Shown here: in pieces, positions 1-7,702 of the stretch
How the letters are laid out: each line of letters starts with the position of its first letter
Position numbering within the stretch: the stretch's first letter is position 1
Assembly: GCF_029193815.1 (NCBI RefSeq)
Contig: NZ_JARFVC010000003.1
Location: 124,001 to 188,000, forward strand
Direction of reading: 5' to 3'
Source: Cytobacillus sp. S13-E01
GTDB lineage: Bacteria > Bacillota > Bacilli > Bacillales > Bacillaceae_L
Length of the DNA: 64,000 nt
The notes under the pieces: model-generated
What the model saw: only the letters and a program-made list of their open reading frames with translations
Database searches by the model: none
What the model was told of the DNA's origin: nothing
Made by a program: the position numbers and the translations under genes

Positions 1-22
1 ATAATAAATTTTAGGTTAGAAA

Positions 23-45
23 ACGCCCGATTAGTGGGCGCTTTT
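23..45. terminator. Possible bidirectional terminator
   Basis: A short inverted repeat, CGCCC and GGGCG around a 7-base loop, is flanked by AAA on the left and CTTTT on the right. It lies just downstream of the stop of the leftward amidohydrolase gene, so it could end that transcript and one entering from the left. The stem is only 5 bp. Confidence 0.5.
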
Positions 46-86
46 AAATATTTATTTATCTACGAAAAAAGTACCCAAGCATCCAC

Positions 87-1217
87 TTAGTCCCTAGGAT
101 CCTGCTCAAAAGTACGAAGTACAACCCTTGTTAATATCCCGATTCCAGAGAAAATCGCTTCTTTATCAAATGTCATATTCGGATGATGAAGTCCAGGTGA
201 TAGATCGCAGCCTAATGCCAGCATCGTTGCTTTAATAGATGGTCTTTTAACTGTATAAAAGTGAAAATCATCTCCGCCTGTTGTTGTCACTGAATCAAGT
301 AATTTATCAGGACCCAATACATCGACTATCGCATCACGCATAATAGCTTCAGCTTCGGGATTAACCTGGGCAGCCACAATACTTGAAACAATGTCAACAC
401 TCACGCCAACATTATAAAAGGAACTAAGTGTTCTACCGGCGGCTTCAACCTTTTGTTGTAGTTCTTCCATTCCTTCATTTGTTTGAGCACGCAAATCTAC
501 GCTAAACACAGCGGAGCCAGGAATGATATTGAAGCTTTCACCACCAGCTTGAAAGGAAGTAACCTTTGCAGAGTGTGGGATCAAAGGATTGATCTGTATT
601 TGATTCAGCATTTGAACAAAGGTTGCCCCAACTTCGATTGCATTTGCCCCAAGATGTGGCCTTGCCCCATGCATGTCTTCTCCTGAAACTTTTCCAAGTA
701 AAAACCGGCTTGCTCCATGAAACATAGCGGGAGCGGCCTTCCCATTTTCCATGTCCTGTATAGGGCGAAGGTGAACACCATATAAGTAGTCAATGTCATC
801 TGCCACCTTCTTTTCAACCATTTTCAATGCACCATTTCCTTTTTCTTCAGCGGGTTGAAAAATAAACCGGACTGTACCTTTTCCAATATGAAGTTTTTTA
901 AGCAGAAGAAATGCACCATATACCATTGTCATATGCGCATCATGACCACATGAATGATTAGCACGATTTTCACCATCAACCTCTTGCCATAGTGCATCTA
1001 TATCAGCTCTAAGCGCAACGACTGGAGAGCCTTCACCGATTTCCGCGATAACCCCAGTGCAATCACTAAATATTTGAACACGCGCACCAGCGTTTTCAAG
1101 TAGTTCCTTCAAGTATGTAGTTGTATTATACTCTTTCCAGCTTAGCTCAGGATGTGTATGTAAGTGATCAAACATATGTAGCATTTCTTCACGAATTTCT
1201 TTTAACAATTGTTCCAT
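87..1217 (-). CDS. amhX: M20-family amidohydrolase (AmhX-like aminoacylase)
   Basis: Predicted cytoplasmic metal-dependent hydrolase of N-acylated amino acids or related amides. From the chosen start the protein has 376 residues, the usual length for the M20 aminoacylase group. Visible metal-site motifs are NHSCGHDAHMTM, the PAEEKG motif carrying the catalytic glutamate, and a late GGDDFHFY/LHHPN segment. The open frame extends 48 codons further upstream, but that part is rich in F, Y and I and has no ribosome site. The ATG at 1217 has AGGGGG nine bases upstream, and another ATG two codons earlier is also possible. The wording of the sequence resembles B. subtilis AmhX as I remember it, so the symbol is tentative. 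It is divergent from the GNAT gene, with about 130 bp of shared promoter space. Confidence 0.8.
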   Translation of the reverse strand: MEQLLKEIREEMLHMFDHLHTHPELSWKEYNTTTYLKELLENAGARVQIFSDCTGVIAEIGEGSPVVALRADIDALWQEVDGENRANHSCGHDAHMTMVYGAFLLLKKLHIGKGTVRFIFQPAEEKGNGALKMVEKKVADDIDYLYGVHLRPIQDMENGKAAPAMFHGASRFLLGKVSGEDMHGARPHLGANAIEVGATFVQMLNQIQINPLIPHSAKVTSFQAGGESFNIIPGSAVFSVDLRAQTNEGMEELQQKVEAAGRTLSSFYNVGVSVDIVSSIVAAQVNPEAEAIMRDAIVDVLGPDKLLDSVTTTGGDDFHFYTVKRPSIKATMLALGCDLSPGLHHPNMTFDKEAIFSGIGILTRVVLRTFEQDPRD

Positions 1218-1346
1218 AAACATTATCCCCCTAATCTTAAAAACTTTTAAATCAATGTACCACGATGTAAGAATTTTCACAATATAAAAGGAAAAATCAA
1301 CATTGTAACGAATCAGATTATAAATACAAAAAAAGGGGAAGTTAAA

Positions 1347-1880
1347 ATGATTTTTGATCAAGAAAATTTGCTAGTGCGGCCTTTAGAGGAATCAGATGCT
1401 TCATATCTTGCAAAATGGTTGTCAGACGAACGGGTTTTAGAATTTTATGAGGGAAGAGATAATCCTCATGATATAAAAATGATCCGAGAAGTGTTTTATA
1501 GTAAGGATGAACAAATTAATACATGCATTGTTGAATATAAAAGTGAACCAGTTGGTTATTTGCAATTTTATCCATTAACTTATGATGATAAGGCATTATA
1601 CGGATATAGTAACGAGGAAAAACTATACGGGATGGACCAATTCATTGGTGATCCAGAATACTGGAACAATGGGATCGGAACAAAGCTCGTTAAAGGGGTA
1701 TCAGAGTATTTACTAGATAGTAAGATAGCTAACATTGTCAGTGTGGATCCGCAAACTCGCAATGAAAGGGCCATTCGGTGTTATGAAAAATGTGGATTTA
1801 AAAAGGTTAAGCTTCTTCCTAATCAAGAACTTCATGAAGGAATGATGCAAGATTGTTGGTTGATGGAATATAGGAAATAA
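1347..1880 (+). CDS. GNAT-family N-acetyltransferase, AAC(6')-like
   Basis: A 177-residue acyl-CoA-dependent N-acetyltransferase. It opens with LLVRPLEESD, typical of the first strand of this group. The acetyl-CoA-binding segment is seen as YWNNGIGTKLVKGVSEYL, and the C-terminal NERAIRCYEKCGFKKV is the usual GNAT motif. The WLSDERVLEFYEGRD segment and the overall length fit the aminoglycoside 6'-N-acetyltransferase-like subgroup. Whether it acts on drugs or on a cell metabolite cannot be told from sequence. The ATG is preceded by AAAAGGGGAAG at suitable spacing. It is a single gene, transcribed away from the amidohydrolase. Confidence 0.85.
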   Translation: MIFDQENLLVRPLEESDASYLAKWLSDERVLEFYEGRDNPHDIKMIREVFYSKDEQINTCIVEYKSEPVGYLQFYPLTYDDKALYGYSNEEKLYGMDQFIGDPEYWNNGIGTKLVKGVSEYLLDSKIANIVSVDPQTRNERAIRCYEKCGFKKVKLLPNQELHEGMMQDCWLMEYRK

Positions 1881-2167
1881 GTAACTTAAGACTGACTTTA
1901 TTAGGCGGATTAAGTATAAAGAAAAACCAGAAGGAAAGTTACTAAAATGCGATGTCTAGGTTCTTTATAGTATCTAGCCCGGTAAAGGCTCAAACCATAA
2001 TGGCCAGTAAATGAAATCAATAATAGATATCGTACACCAAAGGTAATGCGCATTGTGAAATAGGCTTTTCCCCGCGCATTAAACAAATCACTTGTATTGT
2101 GTATGAAGACGGCCACCAAAGCTATAAAAAATATTCACTTGTATTTTTCTTTGGACAAAACAAAATT

Positions 2168-2245
2168 CAATCAAACGTTTGTTTGAATTTTTCAACCCGT
2201 TGATATGACTGGTGCTAGGGCAATTAATCAAACGTTTGTTTGAAA
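2168..2245 (+). repeat. Dispersed 78-bp element with two CAAACGTTTG motifs (copy 1)
   Basis: Two identical 16-mers, TCAAACGTTTGTTTGA, start at 2171 and 2228, exactly 57 bp apart. Each contains the palindrome CAAACGTTTG and the looser inverted repeat TCAAAC-N4-GTTTGA. A second copy of the whole element, inverted, lies at 30482-30560 with the same 57-bp spacing and a similar middle (TTTTTCAACCC then TTG). It sits in the 447-bp non-coding stretch 1881-2327 between convergent genes. I see no other gene there: two short leftward open frames in this stretch have no ribosome site or recognisable sequence. Confidence 0.75.
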
Positions 2246-2327
2246 ATTTCACTTGTGAAAAAACGGTAAAGATTTCCATGAAAAAATAGCCCCACCCAAA
2301 GATTTGGGTGAAGCAAGAGTAATTCAA

Positions 2328-2486
2328 TTATTTCTTTTGGTCGGTAGATTCAACATCCTTTGGCAATGGGTCAACACGATAAGCATCAGAAGCGTTAACT
2401 GAAAGTTTTAATGTATAAATCACTAGGACTATAAAGAAAAGAAGACCGAGAAATAAACCAATTGTGGTTAGCCACATTCCAAGCAT
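2328..2486 (-). CDS. Small single-pass membrane protein
   Basis: A 52-residue protein starting MLGMWLTTIG, with one hydrophobic helix over roughly residues 3-26 and a polar tail ending ESTDQKK. The start is set by AAAGGGGTGG four bases before the ATG. Eighteen upstream codons in the same frame include the ribosome site itself. The family is not recognised. It lies downstream of the YfkK homologue in the same direction, 83 bp away, so it may be cotranscribed. Small size makes the call moderate. Confidence 0.6.
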   Translation of the reverse strand: MLGMWLTTIGLFLGLLFFIVLVIYTLKLSVNASDAYRVDPLPKDVESTDQKK

Positions 2487-2569
2487 TGTACCACCCCTTT
2501 TAAAATATATATGCAAGGGAGTGGTATGCTTTTCACACAAATTACATAATTTAATTATTTTATGTATTC

Positions 2570-2797
2570 TTATTGATTTTTTCGAAGGGAACCCAATTCT
2601 TCAACAATTCCTTGCATTTCATTAGGGCTAAATGAGTTCTTTTTCATGACTAGCGTATGGATATCCTTTAATTCCTCATACATTTCTTCATTAAAATGAG
2701 AGGGTTTAATGGCACCTAAATTTAGTACTTTTAATTTTTCTTTTATTTGTTCAATCATATACTCCACATTTTCTACTGACTTTTGAGATAAATCCAT
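2570..2797 (-). CDS. yfkK: DUF1128 family protein YfkK
   Basis: A 75-residue helical, charged protein that reads [18 protein letters not shown] onward and contains the conserved run [15 protein letters not shown]. It matches the DUF1128/YfkK family of Firmicutes, which has no known biochemical role. The ATG at 2797 is preceded by GAAAGGAATGAAGAC. An ATG seven codons earlier has no ribosome site. It is divergent from yfkJ, the same arrangement as in B. subtilis, which supports the name. Confidence 0.85.
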   Translation of the reverse strand: MDLSQKSVENVEYMIEQIKEKLKVLNLGAIKPSHFNEEMYEELKDIHTLVMKKNSFSPNEMQGIVEELGSLRKNQ

Positions 2798-2945
2798 GTC
2801 TTCATTCCTTTCAATCATTTTCTTCTCTATATTGTATCACACGAAACAGAAAATACTGATAGCTCATTTAGTTTTTCTACTAGGTGAAATTAGTAATAAA
2901 TCATGATATGTTTAATTAAAAGTAAACAAAGAAGGAGCTACCAAC

Positions 2946-3416
2946 ATGATAAAAGTGTTATTTGTATGTTTAGGTAACATATGTAGATCGCCGATGGCAG
3001 AAGCTGTTTTTAGAGACCTTCTTAAAAGAGAGGGATTAGACGGGAAAGTATCTGTTGATTCTGCTGGAACAGGCAACTGGCATATTGGAAAACCACCTCA
3101 TGAAGGAACAAGGAGTATTTTAACGGAAAATAAGATTGATTTTCAAAATATAGTGGCAAGGCAAGTAATGCAAGAAGATGTTACGGAATTTGACTATATT
3201 ATCGCGATGGATGCGGAAAATTTAGGAAATCTAAGACGTCTCGCGGGCTATACTAAAACTGGGTATATCGGACGCTTATTAGACTTCGTTGAAGAAAGTA
3301 AGGTTGCAGACGTACCTGATCCTTATTTTACAGACAATTTTGATGAGACATATGTTTTAGTTAAAGAGGGATGTATGAAATTACTAGAGAATATTCGCTC
3401 TGAACATTCTATTTGA
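2946..3416 (+). CDS. yfkJ: Low-molecular-weight protein tyrosine phosphatase YfkJ
   Basis: A 156-residue cytoplasmic phosphatase. The N-terminal phosphate loop CLGNICRS gives the C-x5-R signature (nucleophile Cys8, Arg14), and the general acid is Asp125 in the VPDPYF motif, so all catalytic residues are present. In the family the enzyme dephosphorylates tyrosine through a cysteinyl-phosphate intermediate. The start ATG follows GAAGGAGCTACCAAC. It is the first gene of a yfkJ-yfkI-yfkH run with short gaps (60 and 12 bp), very likely one operon. Confidence 0.92.
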   Translation: MIKVLFVCLGNICRSPMAEAVFRDLLKREGLDGKVSVDSAGTGNWHIGKPPHEGTRSILTENKIDFQNIVARQVMQEDVTEFDYIIAMDAENLGNLRRLAGYTKTGYIGRLLDFVEESKVADVPDPYFTDNFDETYVLVKEGCMKLLENIRSEHSI

Positions 3417-3476
3417 TTTTTTTAAGGCGAATAAGGGTTCCAATACAGATGGAAACTAAAGAGGAGAGAAAAGTTC

Positions 3477-3827
3477 ATGGCAAATCGAAATAAGATGGTA
3501 GAAGGAATGTTAATTGGTGCGGTTATTGGTGCAGCAGTTTCACTTTTTGACAAGGAAACAAGGGATATAGCTATTCGCAATGGAAAGGTTTTAACAAGTA
3601 AAACAATAGATATTATCAAAAACCCGGAAGTTGTAACAGGTAAAATAAGAGATAATATAAGAATTGTTCGAACGACGATAGATGAAGTAACTGAAGATAT
3701 CCAATTCCTTGCTACAAAAGTACACGAATTAAATGAAAAAACACCTGAAATGATTGAAATGATCAATGATACAAAAGAGGCTTTTTCAAAAACATTACAT
3801 AGGGATGGAGATGCCGAAACTAAATGA
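3477..3827 (+). CDS. yfkI: YtxH/YfkI-like small protein
   Basis: A 116-residue protein. Residues about 8-24 form a short glycine- and alanine-rich hydrophobic stretch (GMLIGAVIGAAVSLF), followed by a long amphipathic helical part and a charged C-terminus. This is the layout of YtxH-type envelope proteins, of unknown function. Position between yfkJ and yfkH supports YfkI. A strong ribosome site, AGAGGAGAGAAAAGTTC, precedes the ATG. Only 12 bp separate it from the next gene. Confidence 0.75.
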   Translation: MANRNKMVEGMLIGAVIGAAVSLFDKETRDIAIRNGKVLTSKTIDIIKNPEVVTGKIRDNIRIVRTTIDEVTEDIQFLATKVHELNEKTPEMIEMINDTKEAFSKTLHRDGDAETK

Positions 3828-3839
3828 TGAGGTGAAAGT

Positions 3840-4676
3840 ATGGGTGAGGAAATGAAGGGATTTAATTTAGCTTTTATTAAAGAGCTAATTAAAAGGTTTG
3901 ACGAGGATGAAATAGGAGGGTTATCAGCAGAATTGGCCTATTTCTTCCTGCTTTCTTTATTTCCTTTCTTAATTTTCATGGTTACTCTTATTGGATATTT
4001 ACCGCTATCACAGGTTGATGTTTTAAATTTTATTCGAGAGTATGCACCAGGTGAAACAATGAATATGATTGAAGGGAATTTAAACGCGATCCTTGGTTCG
4101 CAAAACGGCAAGCTATTATCGTTTGGGATTATCGCAACAATTTGGTCTGCCTCTAACGGTATTAATGCGGTTGTAAGAGCATTTAATCGCGCCTATGATG
4201 TAAAAGAAAGTCGTTCCTTTTTCGTAGCTAGAGGGATATCAATCCTCCTAACGTTTGCAATGGTTTTTGTGATCATTGTTGCCTTATTACTGCCTGTGTT
4301 TGGCAAACAAATTGGGATATTTGTATTTTCGTCGTTTGGATTATCCGATACGTTTTTAGACATTTGGAATGCAGTAAGATGGATTGTGAGTGCTTTGATT
4401 TTATTTATCGTGTTTACGTTTTTATACTTTTTTGCACCAAATAAACGGTTAAAAATAAGAGAAGTAATTAGTGGAGCTTTCTTTGCTACATTCGGTTGGA
4501 TGTTTGTCTCACTAGCATTTTCCTATTATGTTAGCAGTTTCGGTAACTATACAGCTACATATGGAAGCCTCGGAGGTATAATTGTGCTGATGATTTGGTT
4601 CTACCTATCAGGCATGATTATTATTGTAGGTGGCGAAATAAATGCAATTCTAAATTGCCACAGAGTTCGAAGGTGA
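3840..4676 (+). CDS. yfkH: YihY/BrkB-family membrane protein YfkH
   Basis: A 278-residue integral membrane protein with about six hydrophobic segments and the family sequence LSAELAYFFLLSLFPFLIF near residues 28-46. It also contains WSASNGINAVVRAFNRAYDV and a C-terminal GGEINAILN motif. The YihY/BrkB (UPF0761) family was once called RNase BN in error; its real role is unknown. The start follows GAGGTGAAAGT. It is the last gene of the yfkJ-yfkI-yfkH unit. Confidence 0.88.
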   Translation: MGEEMKGFNLAFIKELIKRFDEDEIGGLSAELAYFFLLSLFPFLIFMVTLIGYLPLSQVDVLNFIREYAPGETMNMIEGNLNAILGSQNGKLLSFGIIATIWSASNGINAVVRAFNRAYDVKESRSFFVARGISILLTFAMVFVIIVALLLPVFGKQIGIFVFSSFGLSDTFLDIWNAVRWIVSALILFIVFTFLYFFAPNKRLKIREVISGAFFATFGWMFVSLAFSYYVSSFGNYTATYGSLGGIIVLMIWFYLSGMIIIVGGEINAILNCHRVRR

Positions 4677-4784
4677 CGGATAGCTACTACTACCGAAACT
4701 TTCCTTTATGAGCTGTAACGGAAAAGTCCATACTACTAGAGTAGGGCGGTTATGGTCGTACAGAGAACTAAAGGGGGCTAACAT

Positions 4785-4880
4785 ATGAGTAAGAAAAAAG
4801 ATGGTGGCACAAAGCAAAAGAAATCAAGTCCAAAACATAAAACTAGTAGTAGTGCTAATGGAAGGAACTCGTATCACTAA
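4785..4880 (+). CDS. Short lysine/serine-rich protein
   Basis: A 31-codon frame beginning MSKKKDGGTKQKK and ending NGRNSYH. It has a clear ribosome site (AAAGGGGGCTAACAT) and is followed six bases later by a strong terminator. The product would be very basic and unstructured, like some small spore-associated proteins, but I do not recognise a family. The signals, more than the sequence, support it being a gene. Confidence 0.5.
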   Translation: MSKKKDGGTKQKKSSPKHKTSSSANGRNSYH

Positions 4881-4885
4881 AGATA

Positions 4886-4917
4886 AAGGACTCGGGCATA
4901 TCGCCCAAGTCCTTTTG
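4886..4917. terminator. Strong bidirectional terminator
   Basis: The stem AAGGACTCGGGC pairs with GCCCAAGTCCTT around a short loop, with T-runs on both sides. It lies between the rightward 31-codon gene and the leftward metal ATPase gene and can end both. Confidence 0.85.
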
Positions 4918-4929
4918 TATTTTGTGAAA

Positions 4930-6870
4930 TTAGCTTTTTAATAAACGTAATCCATTTAATATGACTAAAATTGTACTGCCTTCATGACCCAATATACCAA
5001 ATGGAAGATCGATGATTTGGAGGAAATTTGAGCTAATTAATAGCATTATGACACTAATTGAAAAAACAATATTTTGTTTTATGATCCGGTTCATACGCTT
5101 TGATAATTTGATTGCATCAGCTATTTTTGGTAAATCATTTTTCATTAATACAACGTCTGCCGTTTCTAAGGCTACATCCGTTCCTTCTCCCATAGCAATT
5201 CCAACACTTGCTGTAGCAAGAGCGGGGGCGTCATTTATTCCGTCTCCTACCATCCCTACATGTTCATATTGTACTTTAAGCTTTTTTAAGTGCTCAACTT
5301 TCATTTCGGGAAGACATTCTGAAAAGTAATAATCAACATTACTTTCTTTTGCAATAGCTTCAGCTGTTTTTTGACCATCGCCTGTTAACATAATCGTATG
5401 AATGCCAAGGGCCTTTAACTCGCTAATAGCAGAGCGGGTGTCATTTCGAACAGTATCTTTTAAACCTAGAATTCCAACAATGCCGTTCGTATCTTTTACA
5501 TATACAATTGTTTTACCTTCTGTGGATAATGATTTGGAGATACCATTTTGAAACTCTTCAGCTTCTGTTTTACCGACAAAATCAGCCTTGCCAATTTGCC
5601 AACTTTTATTACCGATAGTACCATCAACCCCCCAGCCTGCCATATCATCAATGCCTTCAGGTTGAAGTAAGTTTCGATTTAGTAAATGTTTAGTGTACCC
5701 AACAATTGACTGGGCAAGGGGATGATTTGAGTGATTCTCGATTGAGGCCACCGTAAGTAAAAAGTCGTCCATATCGATAGTATCACGAACAATTACGTCA
5801 GTTACTTCAGGATTACCTCTAGTCAATGTTCCTGTTTTGTCAAAAGCAATGGCGTGAAGATGACCAAGCCTCTCAAGATGAACTCCACCTTTAAAGAGGA
5901 TCCCGTGTCTCGCACCATTTGAAATAGCAGAGAGTGTTGCGGGTGTAATCGAAGCTACAAGTGCACACGGAGATGTAACAACCAGTAGGATCATCGCACG
6001 GTAAAAGGTTTCAGTCCAACTCCAATCTAATAAAAAATATGGAACAAACATCATAAGAGCAATAATGGCTAATACGCCTTTAACATATGATCCTTCAAAC
6101 TTTTCGAGAAATTGCTGTGAAGGTGATTTTTCACTTTGAGCAGATTGAACAAGCTGAATAATTTTTTGAAATAATGTCTCACTACTAAGTTTTGTTACCT
6201 CGATGGTCACAGATCCCCGTAAGTTCACTGTTCCTGCAAAGAGTTCATCACCTATTAACTTTGATACAGGTACAGACTCACCGGTAATAGCTGCTTCATC
6301 GATTGTTGTTTGACCTTTTATTAATACACCATCACTTGGAATACGTTCACCGGGCTTAACGAGAATGTGATCACCAATTTTTAGACTAGATACATGAATG
6401 ACTTTTTCTATTCCTTGATTAAGTAGAGTTGCTTCTTCAGGCTGTAAGTCCATTAAGGCAGATATTTCTCGATTACTTTTGTTCAATGTATATGTCTCAA
6501 GAGCTCCACTTAAAGCGAAGATGAAAATTAAAATCGCGCCCTCTACCCAATATCCAATACTTGCAGAGCCAACTGCAGCAAATACCATCAGCATTTCAAC
6601 ATTTAATTTACGGTCATTTATTGTCGCCTCAATACCTTCCTTTGCTTTTGCAAATCCACCTATGATAAAAGCAAGAATAAATAAAATAACTGATGGAGTT
6701 CCATAGTCTAATTTTGATAATAACCAACCAATAGCGATAAGCAGCCCAGATACAAGCGCTGCAATTAATTCTCCATGTAAAACAAGCTTACCTAGAAATG
6801 ATGTTTTTTCTTTCGGATGATATCTTAGCTCCTGTTGCTGGGTTGAGACCGTTTTTACTTCTGAATTCAT
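4930..6870 (-). CDS. zosA: P1B-type heavy-metal-transporting ATPase (ZosA-like)
   Basis: A 646-residue membrane pump. It has no N-terminal metal-binding HMA domain, a membrane motif SPC at about residues 300-302 (where copper pumps have CPC), the phosphorylation motif DKTGTLT with Asp344, the TGES actuator loop near 196-199, the HP-type motif SNHPLAQ, and GDGINDAPALA in the hinge. The SPC motif and close wording resemble the zinc transporter ZosA of B. subtilis; the metal is inferred, not proven. GGAGGG stands before the ATG. It is a single leftward gene ending at the shared terminator. I could not identify a PerR or Zur box upstream. Confidence 0.85.
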   Translation of the reverse strand: MNSEVKTVSTQQQELRYHPKEKTSFLGKLVLHGELIAALVSGLLIAIGWLLSKLDYGTPSVILFILAFIIGGFAKAKEGIEATINDRKLNVEMLMVFAAVGSASIGYWVEGAILIFIFALSGALETYTLNKSNREISALMDLQPEEATLLNQGIEKVIHVSSLKIGDHILVKPGERIPSDGVLIKGQTTIDEAAITGESVPVSKLIGDELFAGTVNLRGSVTIEVTKLSSETLFQKIIQLVQSAQSEKSPSQQFLEKFEGSYVKGVLAIIALMMFVPYFLLDWSWTETFYRAMILLVVTSPCALVASITPATLSAISNGARHGILFKGGVHLERLGHLHAIAFDKTGTLTRGNPEVTDVIVRDTIDMDDFLLTVASIENHSNHPLAQSIVGYTKHLLNRNLLQPEGIDDMAGWGVDGTIGNKSWQIGKADFVGKTEAEEFQNGISKSLSTEGKTIVYVKDTNGIVGILGLKDTVRNDTRSAISELKALGIHTIMLTGDGQKTAEAIAKESNVDYYFSECLPEMKVEHLKKLKVQYEHVGMVGDGINDAPALATASVGIAMGEGTDVALETADVVLMKNDLPKIADAIKLSKRMNRIIKQNIVFSISVIMLLISSNFLQIIDLPFGILGHEGSTILVILNGLRLLKS

Positions 6871-6934
6871 GTTTTTCCCTCCGTTATACTAGATATAGGT
6901 GTAATCTTTGAACGTTTGTTATTGTACATAGTAT

Positions 6935-7050
6935 TAGTGCCTAGCTCCAGGTGCTCAGGCGACTAGTGGACTTCCCTCTCCTCCTTACGACGAAGCACAG
7001 GATGTGCAAGTCAGTCCATACGTCGCTAAACGGGCACCCTGCTCTTTTCT
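6935..7050 (+). repeat. Decayed copy of the modular repeat family
   Basis: It reads TTAGTGCCTAGCTCCAGGTG at the left and GGGCACCCTGCTCTTTTCT at the right, matching the ends of the better copies at 43-61 kb. It also holds a GCACAGGATGTGC mini-hairpin seen in the insert-bearing copies. The central hairpin is lost. It lies in the 536-bp gap 6871-7406, which also contains a GCTGCC/GGCAGC hairpin at 7103-7122, a tandem repeat and a terminator, but no intact gene. Confidence 0.6.
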
Positions 7051-7234
7051 AGTTCTAATTGAGAAAAATAATCACAATCATTATCCTTGAAAAACGACGA
7101 AAGCTGCCACCTCAAGGGCAGCAGCAATATTTTAAATAGTTTCTACATTATAATAATTTTAATTATAGCATATACTTATCACATTTAAAAGTGAAATAAT
7201 GAATAAGATTTATCAACAAATCCACGTTGGATTC

Positions 7235-7355
7235 GAATTCGACACCTTCCACGAACGTGTCGAAAAACTTGGGAATTCGACACCTTCCACGAACGTGTCG
7301 AAAAACTTGGGAATTCGACACCTTCCACGAACGTGTCGAAAAGAACGTGTCGAAA
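7235..7355. repeat. 38-bp tandem repeat of hairpin units
   Basis: Units start at 7235, 7273 and 7311. The first two are full 38-bp copies and the third is shortened. Each contains TTCGACAC and GTGTCGAA as an 8-bp inverted repeat around CTTCCACGAAC, and the array ends with one extra GTGTCGAA half. It lies right before the terminator of the leftward small gene. Units are nearly identical, which implies recent duplication. No coding role is apparent. Confidence 0.85.
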
Positions 7356-7368
7356 AGCGCAAACAAAT

Positions 7369-7394
7369 AAGCCCCTCGTTTGTTGAGGGGCTTT
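7369..7394. terminator. Terminator of the BH0509-like gene
   Basis: A perfect 9-bp stem, AAGCCCCTC with GAGGGGCTT around GTTTGTT. It lies a few bases beyond the stop of the leftward small gene. Confidence 0.8.
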
Positions 7395-7406
7395 GTGCTT
7401 GGGTGT

Positions 7407-7554
7407 TTATTCTGCGATTTCTTCATATTGATAATACGTAGTTTCGTAGATATGTTCAATGTCAGCATCGGTCATGTATACAAGTGTGTCTTTTTCAAAC
7501 CCTTTAACCTTTTCAATAAATTCGATCATGTTTTTACGTTCTTGTCTACTCATC
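7407..7554 (-). pseudogene. BH0509-family small protein, frameshifted
   Basis: From the ATG at 7554, which has AAAGGAG nine bases upstream, the frame reads MSRQERKNMIEFIEKVKG and then hits a TGA after one more codon. Removing one G from the GGGG run at about 7500-7503 lets the frame continue as EKDTLVYMTDADIEHIYETT and on to YQYEEIAE, 48 residues in all. Start and end resemble the BH0509 family of short Bacillaceae proteins of unknown function. Either the gene is dead, the run is a sequencing error, or the shift is made during translation. The intact ribosome site and terminator suggest recent loss at most. Confidence 0.6.
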
Positions 7555-7702
7555 TGTACCATCTCCTTTACTATTTTGATCCTTAATATTGTATTAATAC
7601 AGTTTGTTATATTTTAATCTATTATATAACAGTTCAATTTATATGGTCAATCATTTTTAGAATTTTTTTGAAAATAGGCAAAAAAAAGGCAGCATCATGA
7701 AG

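Noticed and set aside
1218-1361. 48-codon N-terminal extension of the M20 hydrolase
   Set aside because: No ribosome site, composition unlike the family, and it would cover the divergent promoter region.
1910-2327. Two short minus-strand frames between the GNAT gene and the small membrane gene
   Set aside because: No ribosome sites and no protein-like sequence; they cross the CAAACGTTTG repeat.
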